Positions 1-5,873 of a DNA stretch of 10,332 nt are shown piece by piece (position 1 is the first letter of the stretch; every line of letters starts with the position of its first letter). The position numbers and the translations under genes were made by a program. The notes beneath the pieces are model-generated. The model was not told where the DNA came from. It made no database searches and worked only from the letters and a program-made list of their open reading frames with translations. Origin of the DNA: an uncultured Oscillospiraceae bacterium (GTDB lineage Bacteria > Bacillota > Clostridia > Oscillospirales > Oscillospiraceae); contig CAJTUD010000064.1 of the NCBI GenBank assembly GCA_910579725.1, forward strand, positions 4,906 through 15,237, written 5' to 3'.

Positions 1-378
1 CAGGAAGAAAATCTTCCAGTTGAGCTTCGCCAGAGCCGCCGGTCCGCCGCCGTTTTCCAGCAGCCGCCCGCCTGCCATCAGCGCACCGGCCATGGCGCAG
101 GAGAGAATCAAAAACAGCAGCAGCCGCCTGAGAAACGCCTCCCGCCGCCCGAAGGCCAGGCGCACCAGTCCTGCCGCTGCGAGAAGCTGCGGCACAAAGG
201 CCGCCGCCCACCCCAGTCCCGGCAGGGCGCACAGCGCCCCATATGTACCGCCCAGCAGCGCCGCCGCCGCCAGCCGTTTCTTTTCCAGCGGCAGTCCCGC
301 CAGACGGCCGGTGACATACAGCGCCGAAGCGTCTGTGATACAGTTGAGCAAAAACGCGATATCCAGATAGACCACCAT
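1..378 (-). CDS. spoIIGA: Sporulation sigma-E factor-processing peptidase SpoIIGA, N-terminal part (runs off the left edge)
   Basis: SpoIIGA is a membrane-embedded aspartic protease that cleaves pro-sigma-E in the mother cell early in sporulation. The visible 126 residues are the N-terminal membrane domain: they begin VYLDIAFLLNCITD, closely resembling the family start (B. subtilis begins with a similar IYLDVIWLLNF-type segment), and contain about four hydrophobic helices near residues 3-20, 36-54, 57-76 and 85-103, separated by short basic loops. The protease domain with its catalytic Asp lies beyond the window, so activity cannot be judged. The ATG at 378 is chosen because AAAGGGGG stands eight bases upstream and because the next in-frame codons give the family N-terminus. 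In relatives sigE follows directly. The leader upstream is unusual: it holds a probable MITE (402-623) and a spoIIG-type promoter. Identity rests on N-terminal similarity recalled by eye. Confidence 0.85.
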   Translation of the reverse strand, partial: MVVYLDIAFLLNCITDASALYVTGRLAGLPLEKKRLAAAALLGGTYGALCALPGLGWAAAFVPQLLAAAGLVRLAFGRREAFLRRLLLFLILSCAMAGALMAGGRLLENGGGPAALAKLNWKIFFL

Positions 379-401
379 GGCTGTAACCCCCTTTGGACAG
401 A

Positions 402-623
402 CTTAGAACCTGTATTCACAACCGGGGGATGCCGGATGGACGAGGATTTTTCCCGCCAGACAAGGAGGTTTTCCCGTGAAGCGGCGCAAAGCGGCGCTTT
501 TAGCGCTGAGCCAGCCGCAGCGGACCTACGGCAGCCATGACGTATGGCAAGGGAAATCGACGCAGTATGGCGGGAAAAAGACCGGCCGCGCGGCGTGCGG
601 CGGTTGTGAGTACAGGCTCTTAG
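402..623. mobile_element. Probable MITE (222-bp palindromic element) in the spoIIGA leader
   Basis: The two ends are inverted copies: AACCTGTATTCACAACCG (407-424) against AGCCTGTACTCACAACCG (reverse complement of 601-618), 16 of 18 identical. Both are flanked by the same direct CTTAG (402-406 and 619-623), which looks like a target-site duplication; a 3-bp TTA duplication would fit equally. A second pair of arms lies inside: TTTTTCCCGCCA (447-458) and its perfect complement (568-579), both about 22 bp inward from the end repeats, so the whole element is a degenerate long palindrome. It carries no transposase, as expected of a MITE moved in trans. Removing it with one CTTAG copy rejoins the -10 box to the spoIIGA ribosome site at normal distance. 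Family assignment (perhaps IS5-like) is not established here. Confidence 0.7.
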
Positions 624-628
624 TATAA
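476..628 (+). CDS. Possible 50-residue ORF inside the MITE
   Basis: A GTG codon at 476 follows a consensus AAGGAGG (462-468) with seven bases between, and opens a frame of 50 codons to TAA at 626-628. The product would be basic, starting VKRRKAALLALSQPQ and ending in a Cys-Gly-Gly-Cys motif followed by EYRLLV; the last residues are encoded by the right terminal repeat. It runs antisense to the spoIIGA leader. I recognise no family. The fine ribosome site is the only positive evidence, and palindromic GC-rich DNA easily yields chance open frames, so this may not be translated. Confidence 0.2.
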   Translation: MKRRKAALLALSQPQRTYGSHDVWQGKSTQYGGKKTGRAACGGCEYRLLV

Positions 629-655
629 TCCCAGGTCCGGGGGGGATTTTGTCAT
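622..655 (-). promoter_or_regulatory. spoIIG-type promoter (ATGACA, 22-bp spacer, TATACT) for spoIIGA
   Basis: On the minus strand ATGACA (650-655) and TATACT (622-627) are separated by 22 bp, not 17. The B. subtilis spoIIG promoter is a sigma-A promoter activated by Spo0A~P with this same unusual 22-bp spacing. A TTTTGTC run (647-653, plus strand) overlaps the -35 box and matches the first half of a Spo0A box (TTTTGTCGAA) but then diverges. The inner two bases of the -10 box coincide with the edge of the MITE. Transcription would start near 615, inside the element, giving a leader of about 237 nt. No sequence at 17-18 bp spacing resembles a -35 box. Confidence 0.55.
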
Positions 656-673
656 TCTCCGTCTCCGCTGTAG

Positions 674-708
674 GAAAAAAGGCCGCCGCCTGGAAACAGG
701 CGGCGGCT
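674..708 (-). terminator. Rho-independent terminator of the mltG operon
   Basis: Read on the minus strand, GCCGCCGCCTG and CAGGCGGCGGC form a perfect 11-bp stem around a four-base TTTC loop, followed by CTTTTTT. It begins five bases after the stop codon of the endonuclease/exonuclease/phosphatase gene and insulates the spoIIGA promoter just downstream. Confidence 0.95.
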
Positions 709-712
709 CGTG

Positions 713-1807
713 TTATCTCAGAACGAAGTCCATATATACCGGGTTGTGGTCGCTCCATCGGAAACCGGTTTCCCAGACCTTGGCGGATTTGACCTCCACG
801 TTGGCGGAGACAATGAAGCCGTCCACGGTCACTCTGTAGTTGTCAGGACCGTAGACCCGGTCCGCGTTGCGGCAGGAAGCCACCGGCTTTTCCCGGTCAA
901 AGGGAGCCACGATGGTCAGCTCCTCGGGCACCAGTCTGGCGGGAATGGGCTGGGCCCAGGTATAGGCGGGGCCGGAAACACCGAAAATCTCCGCGGAATT
1001 TCCCAGAAGGTCCTTGTTGAAGTCCCCGCCGGCAATGGCGTAGTTGCCCGCTTCATACTCCCCCTGCATGTCCTCGAACAGCATGGTCAGCTGCTCCTCA
1101 GCGATGGTTCCGTCGGAGGTGTAGGCGGAAAGATGGAGATTGTACACCACCAGCTCTGCGCTCCGGTCCGCCAGGGGAATGCGCTGAACGGAGTAGCACC
1201 GGTCGCAGTCCACCAGCTTCATGAAGCCGCCTTCAATGGGCAGCTGCCGCCGGAGGCCGGAAGCGATGGGAAAGGCGGAATAGGTGGCCTGCCCCGCCCG
1301 GTTGGCCCCGTGGGGCTCGGTCAGCGGCCAGAAGAGGTAGGGGCTGTCATAGTTCTGGGCAAAGGTCCGGCTGCAATACAGCCCGTCCAGGGAGACGTCC
1401 ACCAGCTCCTCCAGCTCGTTGATGTGATAGCTGCGGGTGCCGTCCACATCCACCTCCTGAAGCAGAAGGAGCTGGGGCGCGATGGCCTTCACCGTCTCCA
1501 TGGCGCCGGTGACGTTTTCGCGCACCGCCTCCGGCGACCGGGCGCGGCTCTCCTTGCCGCCGTCCATGAAGAAGCTGTAGTCATTGCTGTAGGCGCCGAA
1601 GCCGATATTATAGGAGGCGGCGCGATAGGTTTCGTTCACCTCCAGCCCTATGCCGGCGGAGCCTGCCGCCTTCACCTCCAGCGTCTGGTTGTCCTCCACC
1701 CGGTAATAGGCGGAGAAAACATAGATGACATATCCCGCCACCACGGCCAGCAGCAGCGCCAGCGCCCCCAGGAATATTTTCAGCGGCAGTCCTCTCTTTT
1801 TTTTCAT
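713..1807 (-). CDS. Membrane-anchored endonuclease/exonuclease/phosphatase (EEP) family protein
   Basis: This 364-residue protein has a basic start (MKKKRGLPLK), one membrane helix (about residues 11-31) and an extracytoplasmic EEP catalytic domain. The metal-dependent fold is marked by SYNIGFG (Asn67), LLLQEVD (Glu118), NLHLSAY (His225), GGDFNKD (Asp262, Asn264) and a C-terminal WSDHNPV (Asp353-His354), so all usual catalytic and metal residues appear present. Family members cleave nucleic acid or phosphodiester/phosphomonoester bonds in lipids or small molecules; the substrate here cannot be read from sequence. The ATG at 1807 is preferred over an in-frame ATG at 1855 because AAAGGAG precedes it and because it overlaps the upstream stop as TAATG, implying translational coupling. 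It is last in the mltG operon, ending just before the terminator. The surface location and envelope-gene context suggest a cell-surface or nutrient-scavenging role. Confidence 0.85.
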   Translation of the reverse strand: MKKKRGLPLKIFLGALALLLAVVAGYVIYVFSAYYRVEDNQTLEVKAAGSAGIGLEVNETYRAASYNIGFGAYSNDYSFFMDGGKESRARSPEAVRENVTGAMETVKAIAPQLLLLQEVDVDGTRSYHINELEELVDVSLDGLYCSRTFAQNYDSPYLFWPLTEPHGANRAGQATYSAFPIASGLRRQLPIEGGFMKLVDCDRCYSVQRIPLADRSAELVVYNLHLSAYTSDGTIAEEQLTMLFEDMQGEYEAGNYAIAGGDFNKDLLGNSAEIFGVSGPAYTWAQPIPARLVPEELTIVAPFDREKPVASCRNADRVYGPDNYRVTVDGFIVSANVEVKSAKVWETGFRWSDHNPVYMDFVLR

Positions 1808-2256
1808 TACGGCGTCCGCTCCTTTCCCGTGATTTCCGTCACGTCGATCCGGCATACCGATACTTCTTTCAGGCGGGGGGCGAGGTACTCCTCAAAGTCC
1901 GCCATGTCCTCCGGGCACCAGCGCCGGGAGATGGCCCTCAGGGCCTCCCGCTTTTCTTCCTCGTCCTCTACCAGGGAGGCCCGGCCCCGCAGAACGGCGG
2001 AACGGTAGTTCACGCCGAAACAGGCCGGGGACGCGGGGTCTGCGGCAGTCAGCGAGACCTCCGGCCAGCGGGTCAGGCAGTCCAGCTTTTTTCCGGCGGG
2101 GGCGCAGTGAAAGTATACGGCCTCCCCCATCCGGGCTGGACTGACGGGCACGCCGTAGCCGCCCTGGCCGTCCCGCAGGCACAACACGGCGAAGGGGGCG
2201 CGGTCAAATACCTCCCAGGCAAAACCGGCGTCCCGTTCCCGGTCCTTTCGCCTCAT
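1807..2256 (-). CDS. Pyridoxamine 5'-phosphate oxidase-like flavoprotein (NimA-type)
   Basis: The 149-residue product begins MRRKDRE and shows the split-barrel flavin-binding layout of the NimA/pyridoxamine oxidase-like family: APFAVLCLRDGQGGYGVPVSP (20-40) as the first strands, then AVYFHCAPAGKKLD (46-59) with His50 at the position conserved in NimA proteins, and a NYRSAVLRGRASLVED strand region (83-98). Members bind FMN or related cofactors and some reduce nitroimidazoles; most genomic copies have no known substrate, so no resistance should be read into it. The ATG at 2256 is chosen for the strong GGAGGAGG six bases upstream; an in-frame extension to 2403 would overlap the U32 gene and lacks support. 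It sits 16 bases after the U32 gene and its stop overlaps the next start (TAATG). Confidence 0.85.
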   Translation of the reverse strand: MRRKDRERDAGFAWEVFDRAPFAVLCLRDGQGGYGVPVSPARMGEAVYFHCAPAGKKLDCLTRWPEVSLTAADPASPACFGVNYRSAVLRGRASLVEDEEEKREALRAISRRWCPEDMADFEEYLAPRLKEVSVCRIDVTEITGKERTP

Positions 2257-2272
2257 GGCCGTCCTCCTCCCT

Positions 2273-3502
2273 CTACGATTTTGCCGACAGGTCCCGGGCG
2301 ATGCGGAGGATGCTCCAGGCCGGAACCGGCCTGGGCAGCTGCATCCGCAGGACCATCTGCGGCGTTTTGGGTTCCGCAACGGGGACTCCGTCCCCGTCCT
2401 CAATGCCGGAGACCCGGAAGGAAAAGGGCTTCATATCCGGCCCCACGGCCTCCAGCGTGTCCCCCACGGCGAACTTGTTCCGCAGCGTCAATGCGGCCAG
2501 GCCCGTTTCGCTGCATTCCGTCACCAGCGCGACCACCTGCCATTCCCGGATGTACCGGGCGTTTTCATAATACTGCCCCGGGGGACCGTAGTAGAAGCCG
2601 GTGGCGTAGTGCCGGTGGCTGACCTTCTCCACCTCGTCCCGCCAGACCGGGTCCGCAGGCTCCCCGGCAAAGACGCTGTCAATGACATGGCGGTAAGCGC
2701 CCGTCACCACGGCGGCGTAATAAGCGCTCTTGGCCCGTCCCTCAATTTTCAGGCTGCTGAGCCCGGCGTCCATGAGATCGTCCACGTGGTCGACCATGCA
2801 CATGTCCCGGGAATTCATGAGATAGGTGCCCTTTTCGTCCTCGAAGACGGGGAAATATTCCCCGGGCCGCTTTTCCTCCACCAGATGGTACTGGTACCGG
2901 CAGGGCTGGGCGCAGGCGCCCCGGTTGCTGTCCCGGCCGGTCATATAGTTGGAGAGCAGGCACCGCCCGCTGTAGCTGACGCACATGGCCCCGTGGACAA
3001 ATGCTTCCAGCTCCAGCTCCGCCGGCGTTTTCGCCCGAATCTCCCGGATTTCCTCCAGACTCAGCTCTCTGGCCAGAATCACCCGCTTCGCCCCCAGCTC
3101 ATACCAGGCCCGGGCGGCGGCGTGGTTGGACACGCTGACCTGAGTGGACACATGCCGGCGGCACCGGGGGGCGTATTTCCCCGCCAGGGTGAAGGCGCCC
3201 AGATCCGCGGCGATCAAGGCGTCCACCCCCGCGGCGTCCAGCAGCTCCAGCCACGCCGGCAGCGCCTCGATTTCCTCATTTCTCGGCATGGTGTTGATGG
3301 TCACATGGACCTTCACGCCGCGCCCGTGGGCGAAGCGCACCGCCTCCGGCAGCTCCTTCTCGGAGAAATTTCCCGCGAAGGAGCGCATTCCGAAGCTCTC
3401 TCCCGCCAGATACACCGCGTCCGCGCCGTACAGCACCGCCATTCTCAGCCGCTCCATGTCCCCGGCGGGGGCCAGGAGCTCCGGCTTCTTTCTCTCTGCC
3501 AT
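2273..3502 (-). CDS. trhP: Peptidase U32 family protein, probable tRNA 5-hydroxyuridine synthase (TrhP/YrrO-like)
   Basis: U32 proteins of this group are not peptidases: E. coli TrhP (YegQ) and B. subtilis YrrN/YrrO make 5-hydroxyuridine at tRNA position 34 from prephenate, using an iron-sulfur cluster. The 409-residue product starts KKPELLAPAGDMERL, typical of the family, and carries the U32 signature EAFVHGAMCVSYSGRCLLS (167-185, fitting E-x-F-x2-G-[SA]-[LIVM]-C-x4-G-x-C-x-[LIVM]-S). Cys174, Cys181, Cys197 and Cys201 are the likely cluster ligands. The C-terminal part (about 330-409) resembles the small beta-barrel domain of longer members. The ATG at 3502 has GGAG about ten bases upstream, only six bases after the mltG stop. 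The order mltG then U32 matches B. subtilis (yrrL ... yrrN-yrrO), which supports orthology. Assignment to TrhP over RlhA-like paralogues is by context and is less certain than the family. Confidence 0.88.
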   Translation of the reverse strand: MAERKKPELLAPAGDMERLRMAVLYGADAVYLAGESFGMRSFAGNFSEKELPEAVRFAHGRGVKVHVTINTMPRNEEIEALPAWLELLDAAGVDALIAADLGAFTLAGKYAPRCRRHVSTQVSVSNHAAARAWYELGAKRVILARELSLEEIREIRAKTPAELELEAFVHGAMCVSYSGRCLLSNYMTGRDSNRGACAQPCRYQYHLVEEKRPGEYFPVFEDEKGTYLMNSRDMCMVDHVDDLMDAGLSSLKIEGRAKSAYYAAVVTGAYRHVIDSVFAGEPADPVWRDEVEKVSHRHYATGFYYGPPGQYYENARYIREWQVVALVTECSETGLAALTLRNKFAVGDTLEAVGPDMKPFSFRVSGIEDGDGVPVAEPKTPQMVLRMQLPRPVPAWSILRIARDLSAKS

Positions 3503-3508
3503 GGCCGG

Positions 3509-4807
3509 TTATTCTCCGGACTGGGCGGCCGCTGCGGCGGCTTCCGCCGCCGCGGCCACGGCCTTGTTGTGCTGGGCCAGCGTCTCGCTGAACACGTGCT
3601 TTTTGGTCTCCGGATTGAGCACGTAGAAGTAGTAGTCGGTGTCCGCCGGGGACAGGGCCGCCTTGACCGCCGCCAGGCCCGGGTTGGCAATGGGCGTGGG
3701 GGGCAGTCCCTCGTGGAGGTAGAGGTTGTAGGGGCTGTCCAGGGTGGTGTAATCCTCCTGGGTGATGGCCCGTCCGGCGGCGTAGACCAGCGAGGCGTCG
3801 ATCTGAAGCAGGCGTCCGGTTTCCCCTCCGTTCTCCAGACGGTTGTGGATGACCGAGGAGATGTTGCCCCGGTCGGAGCCGTCGGTCTCCCTTTCGATCA
3901 GGGAGGCGATGGTGATGATCTCCTGGAAGCTGTAGGAGGATTCCGTGATCAGATCGTCCAGCTCCTCGTTGGCGTAAATCTTGTTCTGGAAGTTTTTCAG
4001 CATGGCGCCGAAGGCCAGCTCCGTCCGCGCGCCCACATAAAATTCATACGTGTCCGGGAACAGGTAGCCCTCCAGGCGGTTGGGGTCGCCCAGGCTGTCG
4101 TTGTCGATGAAGGCGTAGCTCTCAAACTCGTAGTTGGCGGCGGTATCCGTCAGGTCCTCCACGGAGCCCACCTTCTTTTCCGCCAGAAGGTCGATGATCT
4201 GCTTCACCGTGTAGCCCTCGGGGATCGTGACCTCCACGGTTTCCGCCTTGCCTCCGGTGGTGCGCATATTCCGGACCAGGGCCATGTAGTCCATCTCCGT
4301 GTTGAGCACAAAGGTGCCCTGCGCCGGTTTGGTGTCCGCGTGGCTGAACCAGGCGAACAGGCGGAAGAACCATTCATACTCGATCAGTCCCGCCTCCTTC
4401 AGCGCAGCGGCCAGCTTTTCCATGTCGTAATGGATGACCTCCTTGGTGGAGCCGTCCTGCTGCTTTTCCTGAACCACCTCGGAGACAAAGTCCTCCGTCA
4501 CCTGGAAGCTGACCTCCTTGAGGGGCTTGTTCAGCGCGGCGAAGTCGTTGGCCAGCATCCAGCCCACCGCCGCGAAGATGGCGGAGGAGGCCCCCACGAT
4601 GACCAGCCAAAGCAGGAGGGCCAGCAGGGGATTGGTGCGTTTCTTTTTCTTCTTTTTGCGTTTCCTGCCATTTCCGGCGGGACGGGAGCGTTCCTCCCCG
4701 GCGGAGCGGGACGGCTGGTCCTCTCCGGCGCCGGTCTGGCCGCCTGCCTGCCGGGCTACCTCGCCGCCGTCCCAGCTGGTGGTTTTATAGCGGTCGTCCT
4801 GGTTCAT
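3509..4807 (-). CDS. mltG: Endolytic murein transglycosylase MltG
   Basis: MltG (YceG/YrrL) cuts nascent glycan strands at the outer face of the membrane and so limits peptidoglycan chain length next to the penicillin-binding proteins. The 432-residue product has a hydrophilic cytoplasmic tail (1-50), a RKRKKKKKKR stop-transfer cluster (49-57), one membrane helix (about 60-84), a LysM-like segment (IPEGYTVKQIIDLL, 195-208) and the catalytic domain: LEGYLFPDTYEF (245-256), ASLIERET (301-308, holding the catalytic Glu), the LLQIDASLVYAAG region (333-345) and LHEGLPPTPIANPGLAAVKAAL (364-385). An alanine-rich tail ends it. The ATG at 4807 follows AAGGAGG at about ten bases; an ATG at 4936 is in frame but lacks a ribosome site and adds sequence unlike the family. 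It leads a four-gene operon, with the U32 gene six bases behind. No convincing promoter is visible between it and 4998. Confidence 0.95.
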   Translation of the reverse strand: MNQDDRYKTTSWDGGEVARQAGGQTGAGEDQPSRSAGEERSRPAGNGRKRKKKKKKRTNPLLALLLWLVIVGASSAIFAAVGWMLANDFAALNKPLKEVSFQVTEDFVSEVVQEKQQDGSTKEVIHYDMEKLAAALKEAGLIEYEWFFRLFAWFSHADTKPAQGTFVLNTEMDYMALVRNMRTTGGKAETVEVTIPEGYTVKQIIDLLAEKKVGSVEDLTDTAANYEFESYAFIDNDSLGDPNRLEGYLFPDTYEFYVGARTELAFGAMLKNFQNKIYANEELDDLITESSYSFQEIITIASLIERETDGSDRGNISSVIHNRLENGGETGRLLQIDASLVYAAGRAITQEDYTTLDSPYNLYLHEGLPPTPIANPGLAAVKAALSPADTDYYFYVLNPETKKHVFSETLAQHNKAVAAAAEAAAAAAQSGE

Positions 4808-4930
4808 GGAGCGATATCCTCCTTGCGGATAATTTTTGATGGCGGCCTGCAGAGCGGCGCCGGTCCGGAAAAGGGAGGTCCGCTGGTCCGTCCGGCGGAT
4901 TTTTTTCCCATCTTTCCGAAAATTTTCTCC

Positions 4931-4967
4931 GGTCAAGCTTCCTTTTGCCTGATGCCGGCATAGTATG
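4931..4967. promoter_or_regulatory. Intergenic control region between mltG and the Cys-rich microprotein (tentative)
   Basis: The two genes diverge from 4808-4998. Within it are a perfect 8-bp palindrome TGCCGGCA (4953-4960) and the overlapping near-palindrome CATAGTATG (4959-4967), which reads as a CATAnTAT-like -10 on either strand and resembles the CATA-rich -10 boxes of sporulation sigma factors. TTGACC (minus, 4931-4936) looks like a -35 box but has no good -10 at 17 bp. No complete promoter can be claimed for either gene. Confidence 0.25.
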
Positions 4968-4998
4968 TTCCAGATTGATAAGTGAGGTGAAGCAAACT

Positions 4999-5160
4999 AT
5001 GTGGAACATCGGCAATGAAGGCGGCTGCCTGTGGATCATTCTGATTATCATTCTGCTGTGCTGCTGCTGCGGGAACGGGTGCGGCAGCGGCAGCGGAAAC
5101 AGCTGCGGATGCTGCTGCAACTGCGGCGGCAACAACAGCTGCGGCTGCGGGTGCTGCTGA
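4999..5160 (+). CDS. Cysteine- and glycine-rich 53-residue membrane microprotein
   Basis: The product begins MWNIGNEGGCLWIILIIILL and has one hydrophobic helix (about 11-20) running into CCCC (21-24), then a tail made almost only of Gly, Cys, Asn and Ser that ends CGCGCC. Fifteen of 53 residues are cysteine. Translation support is good: GAGGTGA (4984-4990) lies eight bases before the ATG, the gene stands alone in its own strand slot, and a terminator follows 15 bases after the stop. Short proteins of this make-up are common in Clostridia and often carry the uninformative label 'chorion class high-cysteine protein'. Function is unknown; metal binding, disulfide cross-linking at the surface or in a spore layer are possibilities only. 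The start at 4999 is preferred to an in-frame ATG at 4945, which lacks a ribosome site. Confidence 0.75.
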   Translation: MWNIGNEGGCLWIILIIILLCCCCGNGCGSGSGNSCGCCCNCGGNNSCGCGCC

Positions 5161-5175
5161 GGCTACATATCCACG

Positions 5176-5206
5176 AAAATGGGGGCGCGGAAGCGCTCTC
5201 ATTTTT
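5176..5206. terminator. Two-way terminator shared by the microprotein gene and tmk
   Basis: AAAATGGGGGCGC (5176-5188) and GCGCTCTCATTTT (5192-5204) pair across a GGAA/TTCC loop, with two G-T wobbles on the plus strand and T-runs in both directions (ATTTTT on plus, ATTTT on minus). The genes converge here, and the last codons and stop of tmk (5199-5201) lie inside the right arm. Confidence 0.75.
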
Positions 5207-5873
5207 CCCGCGTCAGGGGTTGGACAAGGGTCCACAGCTCCTCGTGGATGTCCTCCGGCGAACGGACGGCTCCCTCCTGGGCGCAGTCCACCACACGCCA
5301 GCCCAGACGCGCGGCCACCTCCCGGGTGCTCTCCCGGCAGGCGCGGAGGTACTCCTGGTCCTGCTCATGGATGTCGGCCTGGGTATGGGTGGCGGCCTGC
5401 CGGCGGAGGAGCATCTGGACGGAGAGCTCCGCAGGCAGGTCCAGATAGATCATCAGATCCGGCTCCGGCAGAGCCAGACGGTTATATTCCAGATCGAACA
5501 GCCAGTCCAGATAGACCCACCGCTCCTCCTCCGGCAGCTTGGGGGCCTGATGGACGGCGTTGGAGGTGGTGTAGCGGTCGGACAGGATCAGCTTCCCGCC
5601 CTCATAGTCCTCCCTCCACTCCTGCCGGTAAGAGGCGTAGCGGTCCACAGCGTACAGGGTGGAGGCGGCATAGGCGTTCACGTCCCCGGGCCTTTTCCCC
5701 AGATCGCCCTGCAAATACCGCTCCACCGGCGCGGCAAAGGGACTGCCGTACCGGGGAAACTTCACCTGCCGGAAGGGCACGCCCTCCTGCTCCAGCCGCC
5801 GGGCCATCAAACGGATCTGGGTGGTCTTGCCCGCGCCGTCGGTGCCCTCCAGAACAATCAATTTTCCGCTCAT
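5199..5873 (-). CDS. tmk: Thymidylate kinase family protein (atypical dTMP kinase)
   Basis: dTMP kinase phosphorylates dTMP to dTDP in the cytoplasm. The 224-residue product has a perfect P-loop (EGTDGAGKTTQ, 9-19), the SDRYTTSNAVHQ motif (98-109, the family DRY region that orients the nucleotide), PDLMIYLDLP (138-147) and a LID-like RRQAATHTQADIHEQD (157-172). It differs from the standard bacterial enzyme: the TREPGG motif after the P-loop is replaced by KFPRYGSPFAAPVERYL (38-54), and an AAST-LYAVDRYAS block (69-81) takes the place of the usual LLFAADR. A neighbouring deoxynucleoside specificity is therefore possible. The ATG at 5873 overlaps the glycosyltransferase stop as ATGA, and GAGAGGAAG precedes it; a longer frame to 6089 runs through the upstream gene and is rejected. 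It is cotranscribed with wecG-like 5870-6586. Confidence 0.85.
   Translation of the reverse strand: MSGKLIVLEGTDGAGKTTQIRLMARRLEQEGVPFRQVKFPRYGSPFAAPVERYLQGDLGKRPGDVNAYAASTLYAVDRYASYRQEWREDYEGGKLILSDRYTTSNAVHQAPKLPEEERWVYLDWLFDLEYNRLALPEPDLMIYLDLPAELSVQMLLRRQAATHTQADIHEQDQEYLRACRESTREVAARLGWRVVDCAQEGAVRSPEDIHEELWTLVQPLTREK

Noticed and set aside
108..758. A minus-strand frame of 216 codons spanning the spoIIGA start and its upstream region
   Set aside because: It crosses the terminator and the MITE and is out of frame with the SpoIIGA membrane domain; the sequence is low-complexity Arg/Ala.
710..2008. A plus-strand open frame of over 400 codons
   Set aside because: Antisense shadow of the EEP gene, whose catalytic motifs are intact on the minus strand.
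1807..2256. Nitroimidazole resistance gene
   Set aside because: The fold fits the NimA family, but most members are flavoproteins of unknown substrate; calling resistance from sequence alone is not justified.
4808..4936. N-terminal extension of MltG by 43 codons
   Set aside because: No ribosome site before the ATG at 4936, whereas AAGGAGG precedes the ATG at 4807, and the extra residues do not resemble the family.
2255..4963. A very long plus-strand open frame of about 900 codons
   Set aside because: It is antisense to mltG and the U32 gene, both of which have clear motifs and ribosome sites. Its product is a GC-driven mix rich in Val, Gly, His and Gln with no recognisable domain.
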